DNA of 64,000 nucleotides. Origin: JBJYIN01 sp046237015. Lineage in GTDB: Bacteria; Pseudomonadota; Gammaproteobacteria; Enterobacterales; Enterobacteriaceae. The notes beneath the pieces were generated by a model. It saw nothing but the letters and a program-made list of their open reading frames with translations. It searched no databases and was not told where the DNA came from. Below, in pieces: positions 42,387 through 52,056 of the stretch. Position numbers and translations under genes: made by a program. The stretch is from contig NZ_JBJYIN010000011.1 in the NCBI RefSeq assembly GCF_046237015.1, positions 90,995 through 154,994 on the forward strand, given 5' to 3'. Position 1 is the first letter of the stretch; every line of letters starts with the position of its first letter.

Positions 42387-43637
42387 TTAGCCTTCTTGCA
42401 TCGCTTTCTCGATTTCTTCCGCCAGTATCGCAATGCCTCGCTCAATCTTGTCGGGCTCTGGTACGTAATTCATGCGCAAACACTGGTGAGCGTGTGGCCA
42501 TGCCTGATCCAGACCGGGGAAAAAGTAGTGGCCAGGAACCATCAGTACGCCACGTTTTTTCAAGCGCTGGTACAGCAAGTCTGTGGTGATCGGTAAATCT
42601 TTAAGCCACAGCCACAGGAATATCGCGCCTTCTGGTTTATGAATCAGGCATCGTTCTGGAGAGAGGTAACGTCGAATAATGGCGATTGTTTCACGTACGC
42701 GCTGTTGATAAAAGGGACGCACCACTTCATTGGATAGCCGCAGTAAATCGCCACGTTGGATCATTTCCAGCGCTAGCGCTGGGCCAATCGCGCCGGGAGA
42801 CAGGCTAATGATGCCATTCATGTTACCAATTGCGGAGATGACCTTCTCATCAGCAACGACGATACCACAGCGTGAACCGGGCAGGCCCAGTTTGGACAAG
42901 CTCATGCACAGGATAATATTCGGGTTCCACAATGGGGTAGCATCGCTGAAGATGATGCCGGGGAAAGGCACACCGTAGGCGTTATCAATCAGTAGTGGAA
43001 CCTTGTGCTGCTGAGCCAGAATATCAAGGCGTACCAGCTCTTCATCGGTTAGCACATTGCCGGTTGGGTTGGTTGGGCGTGAGACACAGATGAGTCCAAT
43101 ATCGTCTGTGATTGATAGGTTATCGAAATCGACATGGTATTTAAACTGGCCTTCCGGCAACAGCGCAATTTGGGGGCGAACGGACACGAACATATTTTCA
43201 TCCAGCCCGGAATCCGTGTAACCGATATATTCTGGGGCCAGCGGAAACAACACTTTTTTCAGGTTGCCATTGGCATGGCGACCAGCAAATAAATTAAATA
43301 AGTAGAAAAAAGCACTTTGGCTGCCATTTGTTAGTGCAATATTCTGTGGTCCAATCTGCCAGCCTAATTCATCTCTCAGTAGATCGGCCAGTGCATTAAG
43401 CAGTGTATCCTTACCCTGTGGACCGTCGTAATTACACAGTGCATCTGTTAATTTCCCTTGTTCCAACATTTCCTGACAGAGTTGTTGGAAATAGGTATGC
43501 ATTGTCGGAATATGCGCCGGATTGCCTCCTCCCAACATAATGGCACCCGGTGTGCGGAGCCCTTCGTTCAGATCGTCCATGAGTTGGGTAATGCCTGCAT
43601 GGCGGGTGAATTTATTGCCGAAAAGAGAAAAATTCAT
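42387..43637 (-). CDS. avtA: Valine-pyruvate aminotransferase
   Basis: A 416-residue PLP-dependent aminotransferase of fold type I, the same length as E. coli AvtA (417) and similar throughout: FGNKFTRHAGITQLMDDLNEG, GGGNPAHIP, RPTNPTGNVLTDEE, the PLP Lys in CMSLSKLGLPGSRCG, and a C-terminal RMNYV. It exchanges amino groups between valine and pyruvate, or alanine and 2-ketoisovalerate. It marks the return to core-genome composition after the immunity-like block. Confidence 0.94.
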   Translation of the reverse strand: MNFSLFGNKFTRHAGITQLMDDLNEGLRTPGAIMLGGGNPAHIPTMHTYFQQLCQEMLEQGKLTDALCNYDGPQGKDTLLNALADLLRDELGWQIGPQNIALTNGSQSAFFYLFNLFAGRHANGNLKKVLFPLAPEYIGYTDSGLDENMFVSVRPQIALLPEGQFKYHVDFDNLSITDDIGLICVSRPTNPTGNVLTDEELVRLDILAQQHKVPLLIDNAYGVPFPGIIFSDATPLWNPNIILCMSLSKLGLPGSRCGIVVADEKVISAIGNMNGIISLSPGAIGPALALEMIQRGDLLRLSNEVVRPFYQQRVRETIAIIRRYLSPERCLIHKPEGAIFLWLWLKDLPITTDLLYQRLKKRGVLMVPGHYFFPGLDQAWPHAHQCLRMNYVPEPDKIERGIAILAEEIEKAMQEG

Positions 43638-43785
43638 AGTTTGTCAGTGAGTGTTCATACGTAGATAGGTGGCAACGATAGCGCTTGCATTATCCGTGTG
43701 CAATGTGGCTTAAAATTCACCAGTAGTTTTTTTAACTGTATTCTATTTATGAATGAGGATGATCGTCTAAAAAATGACGGCAATG

Positions 43786-43811
43786 GACAAGGCTGTTATG
43801 ACAGCCTTGTC
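43786..43811 (-). terminator. Terminator after ghrB
   Basis: A perfect 11-bp stem GACAAGGCTGT / ACAGCCTTGTC with a 4-base loop. On the minus strand it comes 9 bases after the ghrB stop and is followed shortly by a T-run (TCATTTTTT). Confidence 0.75.
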
Positions 43812-43819
43812 GTGAATAC

Positions 43820-44782
43820 TTACTTCAGTATTTGCGGGTTGACACAATTTTCTTTGACCGTACCGGTGAGTGCGGCAATCAGGTTATCGACGGCACAGGC
43901 GGCCATATCATAGCGGGTGTCGTGGGTGGCAGAGCCGATGTGAGGCAGGGCCACGACGTTGGGTAGGTTGAGCAGTGGAGAATCCTTCGGCAAGGGTTCT
44001 TTAACGAATACATCCAGACCGGCGGCATGGATGGTTCCATCACTGAGTGCTTCAACCAAGGCATTTTCATCTACCACCGCGCCGCGACCGATGTTAATCA
44101 GGATGGCGCTGGGTTTCATTTTGGCCAGTTGTTCACGACCAATCAGGTTATGTGTTTCGGTGGTCAGCGGCAGAGTAATGCACAGGAAGTCGGACTCAGC
44201 CAGTAGCGTGTCCAGATCGCAATAGCGCGCATCAAAACGCTCTTCCGCCTGTGGATGTTGGCGACGTGCATTGTAGAGCACCGGCATACTAAAGCCAAAA
44301 TGCGCACGCTGGGCGACAGCCAGACCAATACGTCCCATGCCGAGGATACCCAGCGTTTTATGGTGAACGTCAATACCGAACCAATCGCTGCCAATTCCCT
44401 CTTTCCATTCACCGGCTTTGACGCGTTCAGCAACGTCCACGACCCGGCGGGCGCTGGCCAGCATGAGGGCCAGTACCGTATCCGCAACGGTTTCCGTTAG
44501 TACAGTAGGGGTATGCATAAGAATCACCCCTTTCTCGTTTAACGCATTGACGTCAAAGGTGTCGTAACCAACGGAAATGGTAGAGGCCGCACGTAAGCGT
44601 GGAGCGTGTTGTAGGAATGCTTTATCGACTTTTCCACCGGAACCAATAATACCTTCGGCCGTCGCTAAAGCCGGATGATCGAGAGAAGGAAAGGCGTCAA
44701 GCTCAGTGACGGTGAAGTGTTGGTCTAAACGAGCGCGTAAGTCGTCAGGGACTTTTTTATACAAGATAACGCTAGGTTTCAT
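43820..44782 (-). CDS. ghrB: Glyoxylate / 2-ketogluconate reductase
   Basis: A 320-residue D-2-hydroxyacid dehydrogenase. It has the NAD-binding GILGMGRIGLAVAQRAHFGF, catalytic Arg in INIGRGAVVDENAL, Glu in VFVKEPLPKDSP, and His in ALPHIGSATHDTRYDM. Close to E. coli GhrB (2-ketogluconate reductase), starting MKPSVILYK. It reduces glyoxylate, hydroxypyruvate and 2-ketogluconate in the cytosol, and would add 2-ketogluconate to the sugar acids handled by this window. Confidence 0.93.
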   Translation of the reverse strand: MKPSVILYKKVPDDLRARLDQHFTVTELDAFPSLDHPALATAEGIIGSGGKVDKAFLQHAPRLRAASTISVGYDTFDVNALNEKGVILMHTPTVLTETVADTVLALMLASARRVVDVAERVKAGEWKEGIGSDWFGIDVHHKTLGILGMGRIGLAVAQRAHFGFSMPVLYNARRQHPQAEERFDARYCDLDTLLAESDFLCITLPLTTETHNLIGREQLAKMKPSAILINIGRGAVVDENALVEALSDGTIHAAGLDVFVKEPLPKDSPLLNLPNVVALPHIGSATHDTRYDMAACAVDNLIAALTGTVKENCVNPQILK

Positions 44783-44948
44783 CACAAACTCCAGCAGATT
44801 AAGGACGTTAACGTAGAAACAGCTTATCGAATAATCGCGTAGCTGGCAGAATACTGCAAGCGATACCGCCTCTGCATCTGCACAAGGTTAATGACGATTA
44901 ATGAGGGATTTGCACGATCGGCATAGCGAGATTTGCATCGCTATCGTC

Positions 44949-45392
44949 TCATGACAAGCGGGCAGAATGCTCCCACTGCATGATTAGTGCTGTCGCTTGT
45001 GTATCCTGATTGACGTTTTCCTCAACGACGATAAATCCCTGTTTATGGTAGAACCGACAGGCTCTCGTATTTTGCTGATACACTTCCAGGCTGAGTAAGG
45101 GAAACCGTGCCTGAACATGCAGAATCAGTGCCGCACCAATCTGTTTTCCGTAATAATCTTGTTCGATAAATAGTGCGCCAATAAATCGGCTTTCCAGCAC
45201 GCTGATAAATCCGATGATGCGTCCCTGTTCTTCATAAACCCAGGTTTGAGATTGGGGAAGATACACATCACGAACTTCTGCTTCACTTTCTCGCCAATAA
45301 TCCTCACGAATGAAGGGATGTGCCAGAATAGTGCTCTTTAGCCAAAGTTGCATCAGCGGTGCGAGATCGAGATCGCGGTATGGGCGAATCAT
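44949..45392 (-). CDS. yiaC: GNAT acetyltransferase YiaC
   Basis: A 147-residue GNAT N-acetyltransferase starting MIRPYRDLDLAPLMQLWLKS. The acetyl-CoA loop is in FIEQDYYGKQIGAALILHVQ, followed by LEVYQQNTRACRFYHKQGF. E. coli YiaC is a protein lysine acetyltransferase. The ATG overlaps the tag stop by 4 bases (ATGA), which sets the start and shows coupling; the order tag-yiaC is the same as in E. coli. Confidence 0.9.
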   Translation of the reverse strand: MIRPYRDLDLAPLMQLWLKSTILAHPFIREDYWRESEAEVRDVYLPQSQTWVYEEQGRIIGFISVLESRFIGALFIEQDYYGKQIGAALILHVQARFPLLSLEVYQQNTRACRFYHKQGFIVVEENVNQDTQATALIMQWEHSARLS

Positions 45393-45952
45393 GACGCGCT
45401 TTCCTGATGGCAAAAACAAGCAGTGACATGATCGTTGACCAGTCCACCAGCCTGCATAAAGGCATAGCAGATCGTTGAGCCGATAAATTTGAAGCCACGT
45501 TTCTTCAGGGCTTTGGACATGGCATCGGAAACATCCGTTTTGGCAGGGACTTCTGCAAGCGACGCGGGGTGGTTAAGGCGCGGTTGGTGTCCGACAAAAG
45601 ACCAAATGAAGTGCGAGAAGCTCTCCCCCTGACTTTCCATTGCCACCCACGCTTTTGCATTGGTGATAATCGCTTCGATTTTCCCGCGATGGCGGATAAT
45701 GCCGCTATCCTGCACCAACTGATCTACGTCATCCTGTGTCATCTGCGCCACTCGTTCAGGGTTGAACTGGTGGAAGCAGCGACGGTAGTGTTCGCGTTTT
45801 TTCAGCACGGTGATCCAGGAAAGACCTGCCTGCTGGCCTTCCAGACACAGTAATTCAAACAGCTTTTGACTGTCGGTACAGGGTTTTCCCCATTCGTTGT
45901 CGTGATAATCCTGATATAAGGTGTCTTGTGTCACCCAGCCACAGCGTTGCAT
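45389..45952 (-). CDS. tag: 3-methyladenine DNA glycosylase I
   Basis: A 187-residue base-excision enzyme that removes 3-methyladenine. The zinc ligands Cys4 and His17 (MQRCGW, QDYHDNEWG) and the C-terminal HVTACFCHQ His and Cys are present, as is FELLCLEGQQAGLSWITVLKKRE. RBS AGGAGG precedes the ATG. Translationally coupled to yiaC. Confidence 0.95.
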   Translation of the reverse strand: MQRCGWVTQDTLYQDYHDNEWGKPCTDSQKLFELLCLEGQQAGLSWITVLKKREHYRRCFHQFNPERVAQMTQDDVDQLVQDSGIIRHRGKIEAIITNAKAWVAMESQGESFSHFIWSFVGHQPRLNHPASLAEVPAKTDVSDAMSKALKKRGFKFIGSTICYAFMQAGGLVNDHVTACFCHQESAS

Positions 45953-46195
45953 TTTTCCTCCTGATTTCGTTGATGCTGACCGTATGGTTTGTTGTCAGAT
46001 GGTCTGCCGCAATGTGGAGCGATCATGGCATTTAGTAATCTGTATATGCAACCAGTATTCTGCGGGTGTGCTCGCAGATATGAAAGGTTGTTTGCGGATG
46101 TGGCAGAAAGTCGTGATGGAATCGTGAATAATGTTTCGCAGACAGATTTTGTTTGTTCGGACGATCAGAAAAATAATGAACAGGGGAATGAGGAA

Positions 46196-47002
46196 ATGGC
46201 CGTAGAGTGGATAGCAGCCTACCTAGCATTAGGTGCCGTGGTGGGGTTCATGGCAGGATTATTGGGGATTGGCGGCGGTGGCATTATGGTGCCCGTGCTG
46301 ACGGCGATTTTCGCCGCACAAGGAGTAGACAATACACATCTGGTGCATCTGGCATTGGGAACATCAATGGCGGCGATTGTGATTACAGCAATTTCCAGTT
46401 TGAGAACGCATCATCAGCATCAAGCCGTTTTGTGGCCTGTCGTGTTACAAATTACGCCTGCTATTCTGGTTGGAACGTTTGCCGCAACCTGGCTGGCGAC
46501 GCTGTTGCCAACGCGAGCGTTAGCGATTTTCTTTTCCTGTTTTATGGCCTATGTTTCCCTGCAAATGGTGCTAAACATCAAACCAAAACCGCAGCGCCAG
46601 TTACCCGGTACCGCAGGTGTTTCGCTCGCGGGATTGGTGATCGGCAGTATTTCGGCGTTGGTTGCTATCGGTGGTGGTTCGCTGACGGTCCCATTCCTCA
46701 CATGGTGTAATGTGCGTATTCAGCAGGCCATTGGCACATCAGCGGCGGTTGGGTTACCTATCGCGCTGTCTGGTGCGCTAGGCTACATGATTAACGGTTG
46801 GTCAAGTGCCGGGTTACCTGATTATTCAGTCGGTTACGTTTCATTGCCTGCGGTTATTTTGATTTCAGTCGTGAGCTACTTCACGGCACCAATAGGTGCG
46901 CGTCTGGCGCATCGTTTGCCAGTAGCGACGTTGAAAAAAGCCTTCGCAGCACTGTTATTGTTGCTAAGTCTGAAGATGCTGCACACCGTATTTATGGGTT
47001 GA
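46196..47002 (+). CDS. TSUP (TauE/SafE) family permease
   Basis: A 268-residue membrane protein with about 8 helices and two repeated halves, each opening with a Gly-rich motif (GLLGIGGGGIMVPVL near residue 20 and ISALVAIGGGSLTVPFL near 155). The family exports or imports sulfite, sulfoacetate and related sulfur anions; substrate unknown here. The ATG at 46196 gives a clean membrane start; about 69 upstream codons in frame from 45989 lack support. Confidence 0.85.
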   Translation: MAVEWIAAYLALGAVVGFMAGLLGIGGGGIMVPVLTAIFAAQGVDNTHLVHLALGTSMAAIVITAISSLRTHHQHQAVLWPVVLQITPAILVGTFAATWLATLLPTRALAIFFSCFMAYVSLQMVLNIKPKPQRQLPGTAGVSLAGLVIGSISALVAIGGGSLTVPFLTWCNVRIQQAIGTSAAVGLPIALSGALGYMINGWSSAGLPDYSVGYVSLPAVILISVVSYFTAPIGARLAHRLPVATLKKAFAALLLLLSLKMLHTVFMG

Positions 47003-47155
47003 TCCCTATTGTCATGATCGTTGTGGACGACGCCCGTCGGCGAAAAAATCATCGCCGATATGAACTTGTTACCGCATTCTGGCTGTATATCTTGCACTCA
47101 GAGGGTATACTGGCGCATTCATTGTAAATCCACTTGTATCGCGTGCGAATCCAAC

Positions 47156-48070
47156 ATGCAAAAGTTTGATACCAAGACCTTCCAGGGCCTGATCCTGACT
47201 CTACAGGACTATTGGGCGCGCCAGGGCTGCACCATTGTTCAACCATTGGACATGGAAGTCGGCGCAGGCACATCACATCCTATGACTTGTTTGCGGGCAC
47301 TCGGACCAGAGCCGATGGCTACCGCTTATGTTCAACCTTCTCGTCGTCCTACCGATGGTCGTTATGGCGAAAACCCGAATCGCCTACAGCACTACTACCA
47401 GTTTCAGGTCGTCATTAAGCCATCACCGGACAATATTCAGGAGCTGTACCTCGGTTCTCTGAAAGAGCTGGGCATGGATCCGACCATTCACGATATTCGC
47501 TTCGTGGAAGACAACTGGGAAAACCCGACGCTGGGTGCCTGGGGGCTGGGCTGGGAAGTCTGGCTGAACGGTATGGAAGTCACGCAGTTTACCTACTTCC
47601 AGCAGGTTGGCGGTTTGGAATGTAAGCCAGTGACGGGTGAGATCACCTACGGTCTGGAACGCCTGGCAATGTACATTCAGGGCGTTGACAGCGTTTACGA
47701 TCTGGTCTGGAGCGATGGACCGTTAGGGAAAACTACCTACGGTGACGTGTTCCATCAAAATGAAGTCGAGCAGTCGACCTACAACTTTGAACACGCTGAT
47801 GTCGATTTCCTGTTCAGCTGTTTCGAGCAATATGAAAAAGAAGCGCAGCATCTGCTGGCGCTGGAAAAACCGCTGCCTTTACCGGCTTACGAACGCATTC
47901 TGAAAGCGGCGCACAGCTTTAACCTGCTGGATGCGCGTAAAGCGATTTCGGTTACCGAACGCCAGCGCTACATTCTGCGTATTCGTACCCTGACCAAAGC
48001 GGTTGCGGAAGCCTACTATGCCTCTCGTGAGGCGTTGGGTTTCCCGATGTGTAATAAGAAAGAGAGCTAA
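47156..48070 (+). CDS. glyQ: Glycyl-tRNA synthetase alpha subunit
   Basis: A 304-residue class II synthetase catalytic subunit. It begins MQKFDTKTFQGLILTLQDYW and contains CTIVQPLDMEVGAGTSHP, RPTDGRYGENPNRLQHYYQFQ and GLGWEVWLNGMEVTQFTYFQQ, all nearly invariant. It forms the alpha2beta2 enzyme with GlyS. A TATACT -10-like element lies near 47106. The frame reaching back to 47021 is not used. glyS follows 9 bases later. Confidence 0.97.
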   Translation: MQKFDTKTFQGLILTLQDYWARQGCTIVQPLDMEVGAGTSHPMTCLRALGPEPMATAYVQPSRRPTDGRYGENPNRLQHYYQFQVVIKPSPDNIQELYLGSLKELGMDPTIHDIRFVEDNWENPTLGAWGLGWEVWLNGMEVTQFTYFQQVGGLECKPVTGEITYGLERLAMYIQGVDSVYDLVWSDGPLGKTTYGDVFHQNEVEQSTYNFEHADVDFLFSCFEQYEKEAQHLLALEKPLPLPAYERILKAAHSFNLLDARKAISVTERQRYILRIRTLTKAVAEAYYASREALGFPMCNKKES

Positions 48071-48079
48071 GAGGCAGCC

Positions 48080-50149
48080 ATGACTGACAAGACTTTTCTG
48101 GTGGAAATTGGCACGGAAGAGCTGCCGCCGAAGGCTCTCCGTAATCTGGCAGAATCTTTTGCCGCTAATTTCACGGCGGAGCTGGATGCCGCTAATCTGG
48201 CGCACGGTGAAGTGAGCTGGTTTGCTGCACCGCGCCGTCTGGCGTTGAAAGTGGCACGCATGAGTGCTTCCCAGCCCGATCGTGAAGTAGAAAAACGTGG
48301 TCCGGCGATTGCTCAAGCGTTTGATACTGAAGGCAAACCAACCAAAGCGGCAGAGGGCTGGGCGCGTGGCTGTGGTATCACCGTTGAGCAGGCTGAGCGT
48401 TTGACGACCGACAAAGGTGAGTGGCTGCTGTATCGTGCCCACGCGAAAGGCGAGCAGGCGCAGGCGCTGCTGGCTGGCATGGTCAGCACGGCATTGTCTA
48501 AGTTGCCGATTCCAAAATTGATGCGCTGGAGTGACAAAGAAACGCAGTTTGTGCGTCCGGTACACACCGTCACTATGCTGTTGGGTGATGAGCTGATCCC
48601 CGGTCAGGTATTGGGTATCGATTCCGCTCGTACTATTCGTGGTCACCGTTTTATGGGTGAAGCAGAATTTACGATCGATACTGCTGACCAGTATCCGCAG
48701 ATTCTGCTGGAGCGCGGTAAAGTCGTTGCCGACTACGATGCGCGTAAAGCGAAAATCAAAGCCGATGCAGAAGAAGCCGCACGTAAGATTGGCGGCAATG
48801 CCGATCTGAGCGACAGCCTGCTGGAAGAAGTCACCTCGCTGGTGGAATGGCCGGTGGTGCTGACCGCGAAATTTGAAGAAAAATTCCTCGCTGTGCCGTC
48901 CGAAGCACTGGTTTACACCATGAAAGGTGACCAGAAGTATTTCCCGGTTTACGACAACAGCGGCAATCTGCTGCCGAACTTCATCTTTGTTGCCAATATC
49001 GAATCCAAAGATCCGCAGCAGATTATCTCCGGTAACGAGAAAGTGGTGCGTCCGCGTCTGGCTGACGCCGAGTTCTTCTTCAATACTGACCGTAAGAAGC
49101 GTCTGGAAGATCACCTGCCGCGTCTGGAAACCGTTTTGTTCCAGCAGCAGTTGGGTACGCTGCGCGACAAAACCGACCGCATTCAGGCACTGGCTGGCTG
49201 GGTGGCTGGTCAGATTGGTGCTGATGTGAATCACGCGACGCGTGCGGGTCTGCTGTCCAAGTGTGATCTGATGACCAACATGGTGTTCGAATTCACTGAC
49301 ACGCAGGGCGTGATGGGGATGCACTATGCGCGTCACGATGGTGAAGCGGAAGATGTGGCCGTCGCCCTGAATGAGCAGTATCAGCCGCGTTTTGCGGGTG
49401 ATGAACTGCCGTCTTCTGCGGTGGCGTGCGCGCTGGCGATTGCTGACAAGATGGATTCCCTGGCAGGGATCTTTGGCATCGGCCAACACCCGAAAGGCGA
49501 CAAAGATCCGTTTGCGCTGCGTCGCGCCGCCCTCGGTGTGCTGCGCATCATCGTTGAGAAACGCCTGCCGCTGGATTTGCAGACGTTGGCTGAAGAAGCG
49601 GTGCGTTTGTATGGTGACAAGCTGACTAACGCCAACGTTGTGGATGACGTGATTGAGTTTATGCTCGGCCGTTTCCGCGCCTGGTATCAGGAAGAAGGCC
49701 ATAGCGTGGATACCATTCAGGCGGTATTAGCGCGTCGTCCAACCCGTCCGGCTGATTTCGATGCCCGCGTGAAAGCGGTAAGCCACTTCCGTTCGCTGGA
49801 TGCGGCAGTTGCACTGGCGGCAGCTAACAAACGTGTATCCAATATCCTGGCGAAATCCAGTGATACGTTGAATGCTGATGTTAAGGCGTCGGTGCTGAAG
49901 GATGCGGCTGAAATTACACTCGCGACGCATGTCGTGGTGCTGACAGACAAGTTGCAACCGCTATTTGCCGAAGGTCGTTATCAGGAAGCGTTGGTGGAAC
50001 TGGCTTCACTGCGTGAACCAGTCGATGCATTCTTCGATCAGGTCATGGTGATGGCGGATGACGAATCGGTACGTGTGAATCGTCTGACGCTACTCAGCAA
50101 GCTACGCGAGCTGTTCCTACAGGTCGCTGATATTTCAGTGCTGCAATAG
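48080..50149 (+). CDS. glyS: Glycyl-tRNA synthetase beta subunit
   Basis: A 689-residue subunit, the usual length, starting MTDKTFLVEIGTEELPPKAL. It carries the tRNA-binding part, including FMGEAEFTIDTADQYPQILLERGKVV-like and MTNMVFEFTDTQGVMGMHYA motifs and a C-terminal anticodon-binding (DALR-like) region ending FLQVADISVLQ. Essential for protein synthesis. A very long open frame on the opposite strand is a composition shadow. Confidence 0.97.
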   Translation: MTDKTFLVEIGTEELPPKALRNLAESFAANFTAELDAANLAHGEVSWFAAPRRLALKVARMSASQPDREVEKRGPAIAQAFDTEGKPTKAAEGWARGCGITVEQAERLTTDKGEWLLYRAHAKGEQAQALLAGMVSTALSKLPIPKLMRWSDKETQFVRPVHTVTMLLGDELIPGQVLGIDSARTIRGHRFMGEAEFTIDTADQYPQILLERGKVVADYDARKAKIKADAEEAARKIGGNADLSDSLLEEVTSLVEWPVVLTAKFEEKFLAVPSEALVYTMKGDQKYFPVYDNSGNLLPNFIFVANIESKDPQQIISGNEKVVRPRLADAEFFFNTDRKKRLEDHLPRLETVLFQQQLGTLRDKTDRIQALAGWVAGQIGADVNHATRAGLLSKCDLMTNMVFEFTDTQGVMGMHYARHDGEAEDVAVALNEQYQPRFAGDELPSSAVACALAIADKMDSLAGIFGIGQHPKGDKDPFALRRAALGVLRIIVEKRLPLDLQTLAEEAVRLYGDKLTNANVVDDVIEFMLGRFRAWYQEEGHSVDTIQAVLARRPTRPADFDARVKAVSHFRSLDAAVALAAANKRVSNILAKSSDTLNADVKASVLKDAAEITLATHVVVLTDKLQPLFAEGRYQEALVELASLREPVDAFFDQVMVMADDESVRVNRLTLLSKLRELFLQVADISVLQ

Positions 50150-50154
50150 TGATA

Positions 50155-50495
50155 TATACCCAAAATAATTCAAGTTGCAGGACAAAAACGGCAAAGCGTT
50201 TTTGAACAGCGCTTGCGCTGGCCCCGAAGGGGTGAGGCCATAAGGCCGAATAACGCGGCAAGAGAAGGACAAATTCGTCGGGAACGAATTTGACCAGCCT
50301 TTGGCTGGCCTTCGGTGAGAGACAGGATGTCTCTCATTTAATCCCGATGAGCTTACTTGAGTAAGTGATTCGGGTGACTGACAAATCTGCCAGAGGCAGG
50401 TTTGAACGCCGCTTGCAGCGGCCCTTTAGGGCGAGGCCCACGACGGGCCGAGTAGCTCAGCCAACGCACATGCAACTTGAAGTATGACGGGTATA
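50155..50495 (-). repeat. Expanded ERIC element, 341 bp
   Basis: Read on the minus strand it has the same ends as the others (TATACCCGTCATACTTCAAG and CTTGAATTATTTTGGGTATA). It carries the 71-bp three-hairpin insert, a second insert shared with the element at 59434 (GGCCCGTCGTGGGCCTC, then CTGCAAGCGGCG), and a third, unique one near 50182-50270 (CGCTTGCGCTGG, CCCCGAAGGGG). It begins 5 bases after glyS ends. Confidence 0.88.
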
Positions 50496-50959
50496 GATTG
50501 ATCGATATCGGAGAGGATCCGGTATCGATCTTTCATGATGTGCCTGCGTGATGTTTACCGTTGGAGAGTTCTCCCAATACGCTCTCGGTCACGAACCTCA
50601 GTACGTATATGCGACTGAGTGGGCTCTACGTTTATCACTTTCCCTTCATCTGTGCTAATCCAAATATTGATGTTGCCTCGGTACTGACTCAGTACGTGAC
50701 ACTGACCTTTCATATTCCCCAAGTTCTGCATCGTTACGTGTGTGTTCCATGAGCCATAAAGTTTGGGGACTGAAAGTAAAATGTTACACGGAGACGAAAA
50801 TGATTGATCCCTCTTTGCAAAACCTCTTGTCAGGGCTGGCCTTTTTCTGCACAGCCTGCTTGGTTCGACTATGCTTATGTCGTGGAGTATTCATTGCCAG
50901 TGCCTGTTTGTTTGTGAAACTTTTGGTTGGTAATGAAGCATATAAAACAGGAGCATGGG
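50496..50959 (+). other. Intergenic region glyS-yiaF with hairpin
   Basis: GATCGATATCGGA (50500-50512) pairs with TCCGGTATCGATC (50518-50530), followed by TTTCAT, a possible terminator for glyS read-through. The rest (50535-50959) holds no recognised gene. A frame starting ATGATTGATCCC at 50800 after a fair RBS overlaps yiaF and resembles nothing known. Confidence 0.4.
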
Positions 50960-51676
50960 ATGAGAAGAATGATGGCGTATCGTGTGCGTTGGGTATGGTC
51001 CATTTTTGTTGTGCTGGTGGTGTTACAGATTGCAGGGTGTGGCGATAGTGAAACCGATCAACGTAGGGCGTTTACGGATTTTGTGCAAAATGTCCAACTT
51101 CAGCAGGATGGGAATTTACCACCGCTAACGGAGGAGCAGAAGAAGCGCTTTGGAGCATTTGTTAACGACTACGCGATTTTAACGACCTTTTCTCAGCAGT
51201 TTAACCAAGCTGTGAGGGAAAGTTTGGTGCCAATGATGTCGCAGGTTTCCCATATCCGTACACCGAAAGATTACCTGTCTCAGCGTGATGCGATCCGTCA
51301 GTCTATCGGTGCCATAAATATGCTAGGGCAACATGTTCAAACGGCAAAAGCACAAGCCGACAGCGCTCGGCAGGCGCTGAAACAACCGGAAGAGTTGCAG
51401 GTTGGTTACGATCGTTTGTATCACCGTATCGTCACTCAGCCGACCAACACATTACTGCCAATTATCCCTATTGCCCTTTCGTTTGCTCAGAATCTGGTCC
51501 AAGTTGGGGACTATTTGCAGGCACAAGGCGATCGGGTGGTTTTTAGCGGTTCTTCGATACAGTTCATGACGCAGCCCCAGGTTACCCAATATAACAGTCT
51601 GGTTTCTGGCTTGCCTGCCCAGCAGCAAAATGTATTAAACGCACTGAAGTCGTTGGGTGTGATGATACAACCGTAG
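50960..51676 (+). CDS. yiaF: DUF3053 lipoprotein YiaF
   Basis: A 238-residue lipoprotein. The signal peptide (MRRMMAYRVRWVWSIFVVLVV) ends in lipobox LQIAGC, then GDSETDQRRAFTDFVQN and a mostly helical body that matches the DUF3053 family (E. coli YiaF). Function unknown. AGGAG lies six bases before the ATG at 50960; the extra upstream frame is rejected. Confidence 0.87.
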   Translation: MRRMMAYRVRWVWSIFVVLVVLQIAGCGDSETDQRRAFTDFVQNVQLQQDGNLPPLTEEQKKRFGAFVNDYAILTTFSQQFNQAVRESLVPMMSQVSHIRTPKDYLSQRDAIRQSIGAINMLGQHVQTAKAQADSARQALKQPEELQVGYDRLYHRIVTQPTNTLLPIIPIALSFAQNLVQVGDYLQAQGDRVVFSGSSIQFMTQPQVTQYNSLVSGLPAQQQNVLNALKSLGVMIQP

Positions 51677-51719
51677 CAGTATGGCGAATGGTCAACGGAA
51701 ATGGATAGATGAAATAAAT

Positions 51720-51897
51720 TGTGACCAAAATCACATAAATAGAATAAATGACGACTCTTAAATTGTGATTTAAGTCACAATTTTCACGGTGTCACGCTCG
51801 GTACTCATGATGTATTTTTAGCTTTTAATCGTTTTTTTGTGAAACAAATCACCTATTTGTGGCAGGTGTGTGGGGTTGTTGTGTGATTTTTGTCACG
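51720..51897 (+). promoter_or_regulatory. Four CRP sites upstream of mtlA
   Basis: TGTGACCAAAATCACA (51720-51735) and TGTGATTTAAGTCACA (51764-51779) are perfect TGTGA-N6-TCACA sites; TGTGAAACAAATCACC (51838-51853) and TGTGATTTTTGTCACG (51882-51897) miss one base each. Centres are spaced 44, 74 and 44 bp. E. coli mtl is also known to have an array of CRP sites, so strong catabolite control is expected. Confidence 0.9.
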
Positions 51898-52056
51898 CTT
51901 TTGCCATGGAGTTGCGGTATGACAATAGCGTGTTAGAGTCCGCGCTGCATATAGCAATACTGACGGAGATGTTCTGTGGTGCATTGTTATCACGTCGTCT
52001 CACGATAATTATCACGCGCTCTTATTGTCAGCGCGTTTCAATAGGGGTGTGTTTTT

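Noticed and set aside
47879..49702. A 607-codon open frame antisense to glyQ/glyS
   Set aside because: It mirrors the codon bias of glyS, is rich in His, Arg and Gln as shadows are, has no RBS and resembles no protein family.
50740..51048. Possible small protein upstream of yiaF (MIDPSLQNLLSG start at 50800)
   Set aside because: It overlaps yiaF by about 90 bases in another frame, and its second half is simply yiaF read out of phase. A short leader peptide cannot be excluded.
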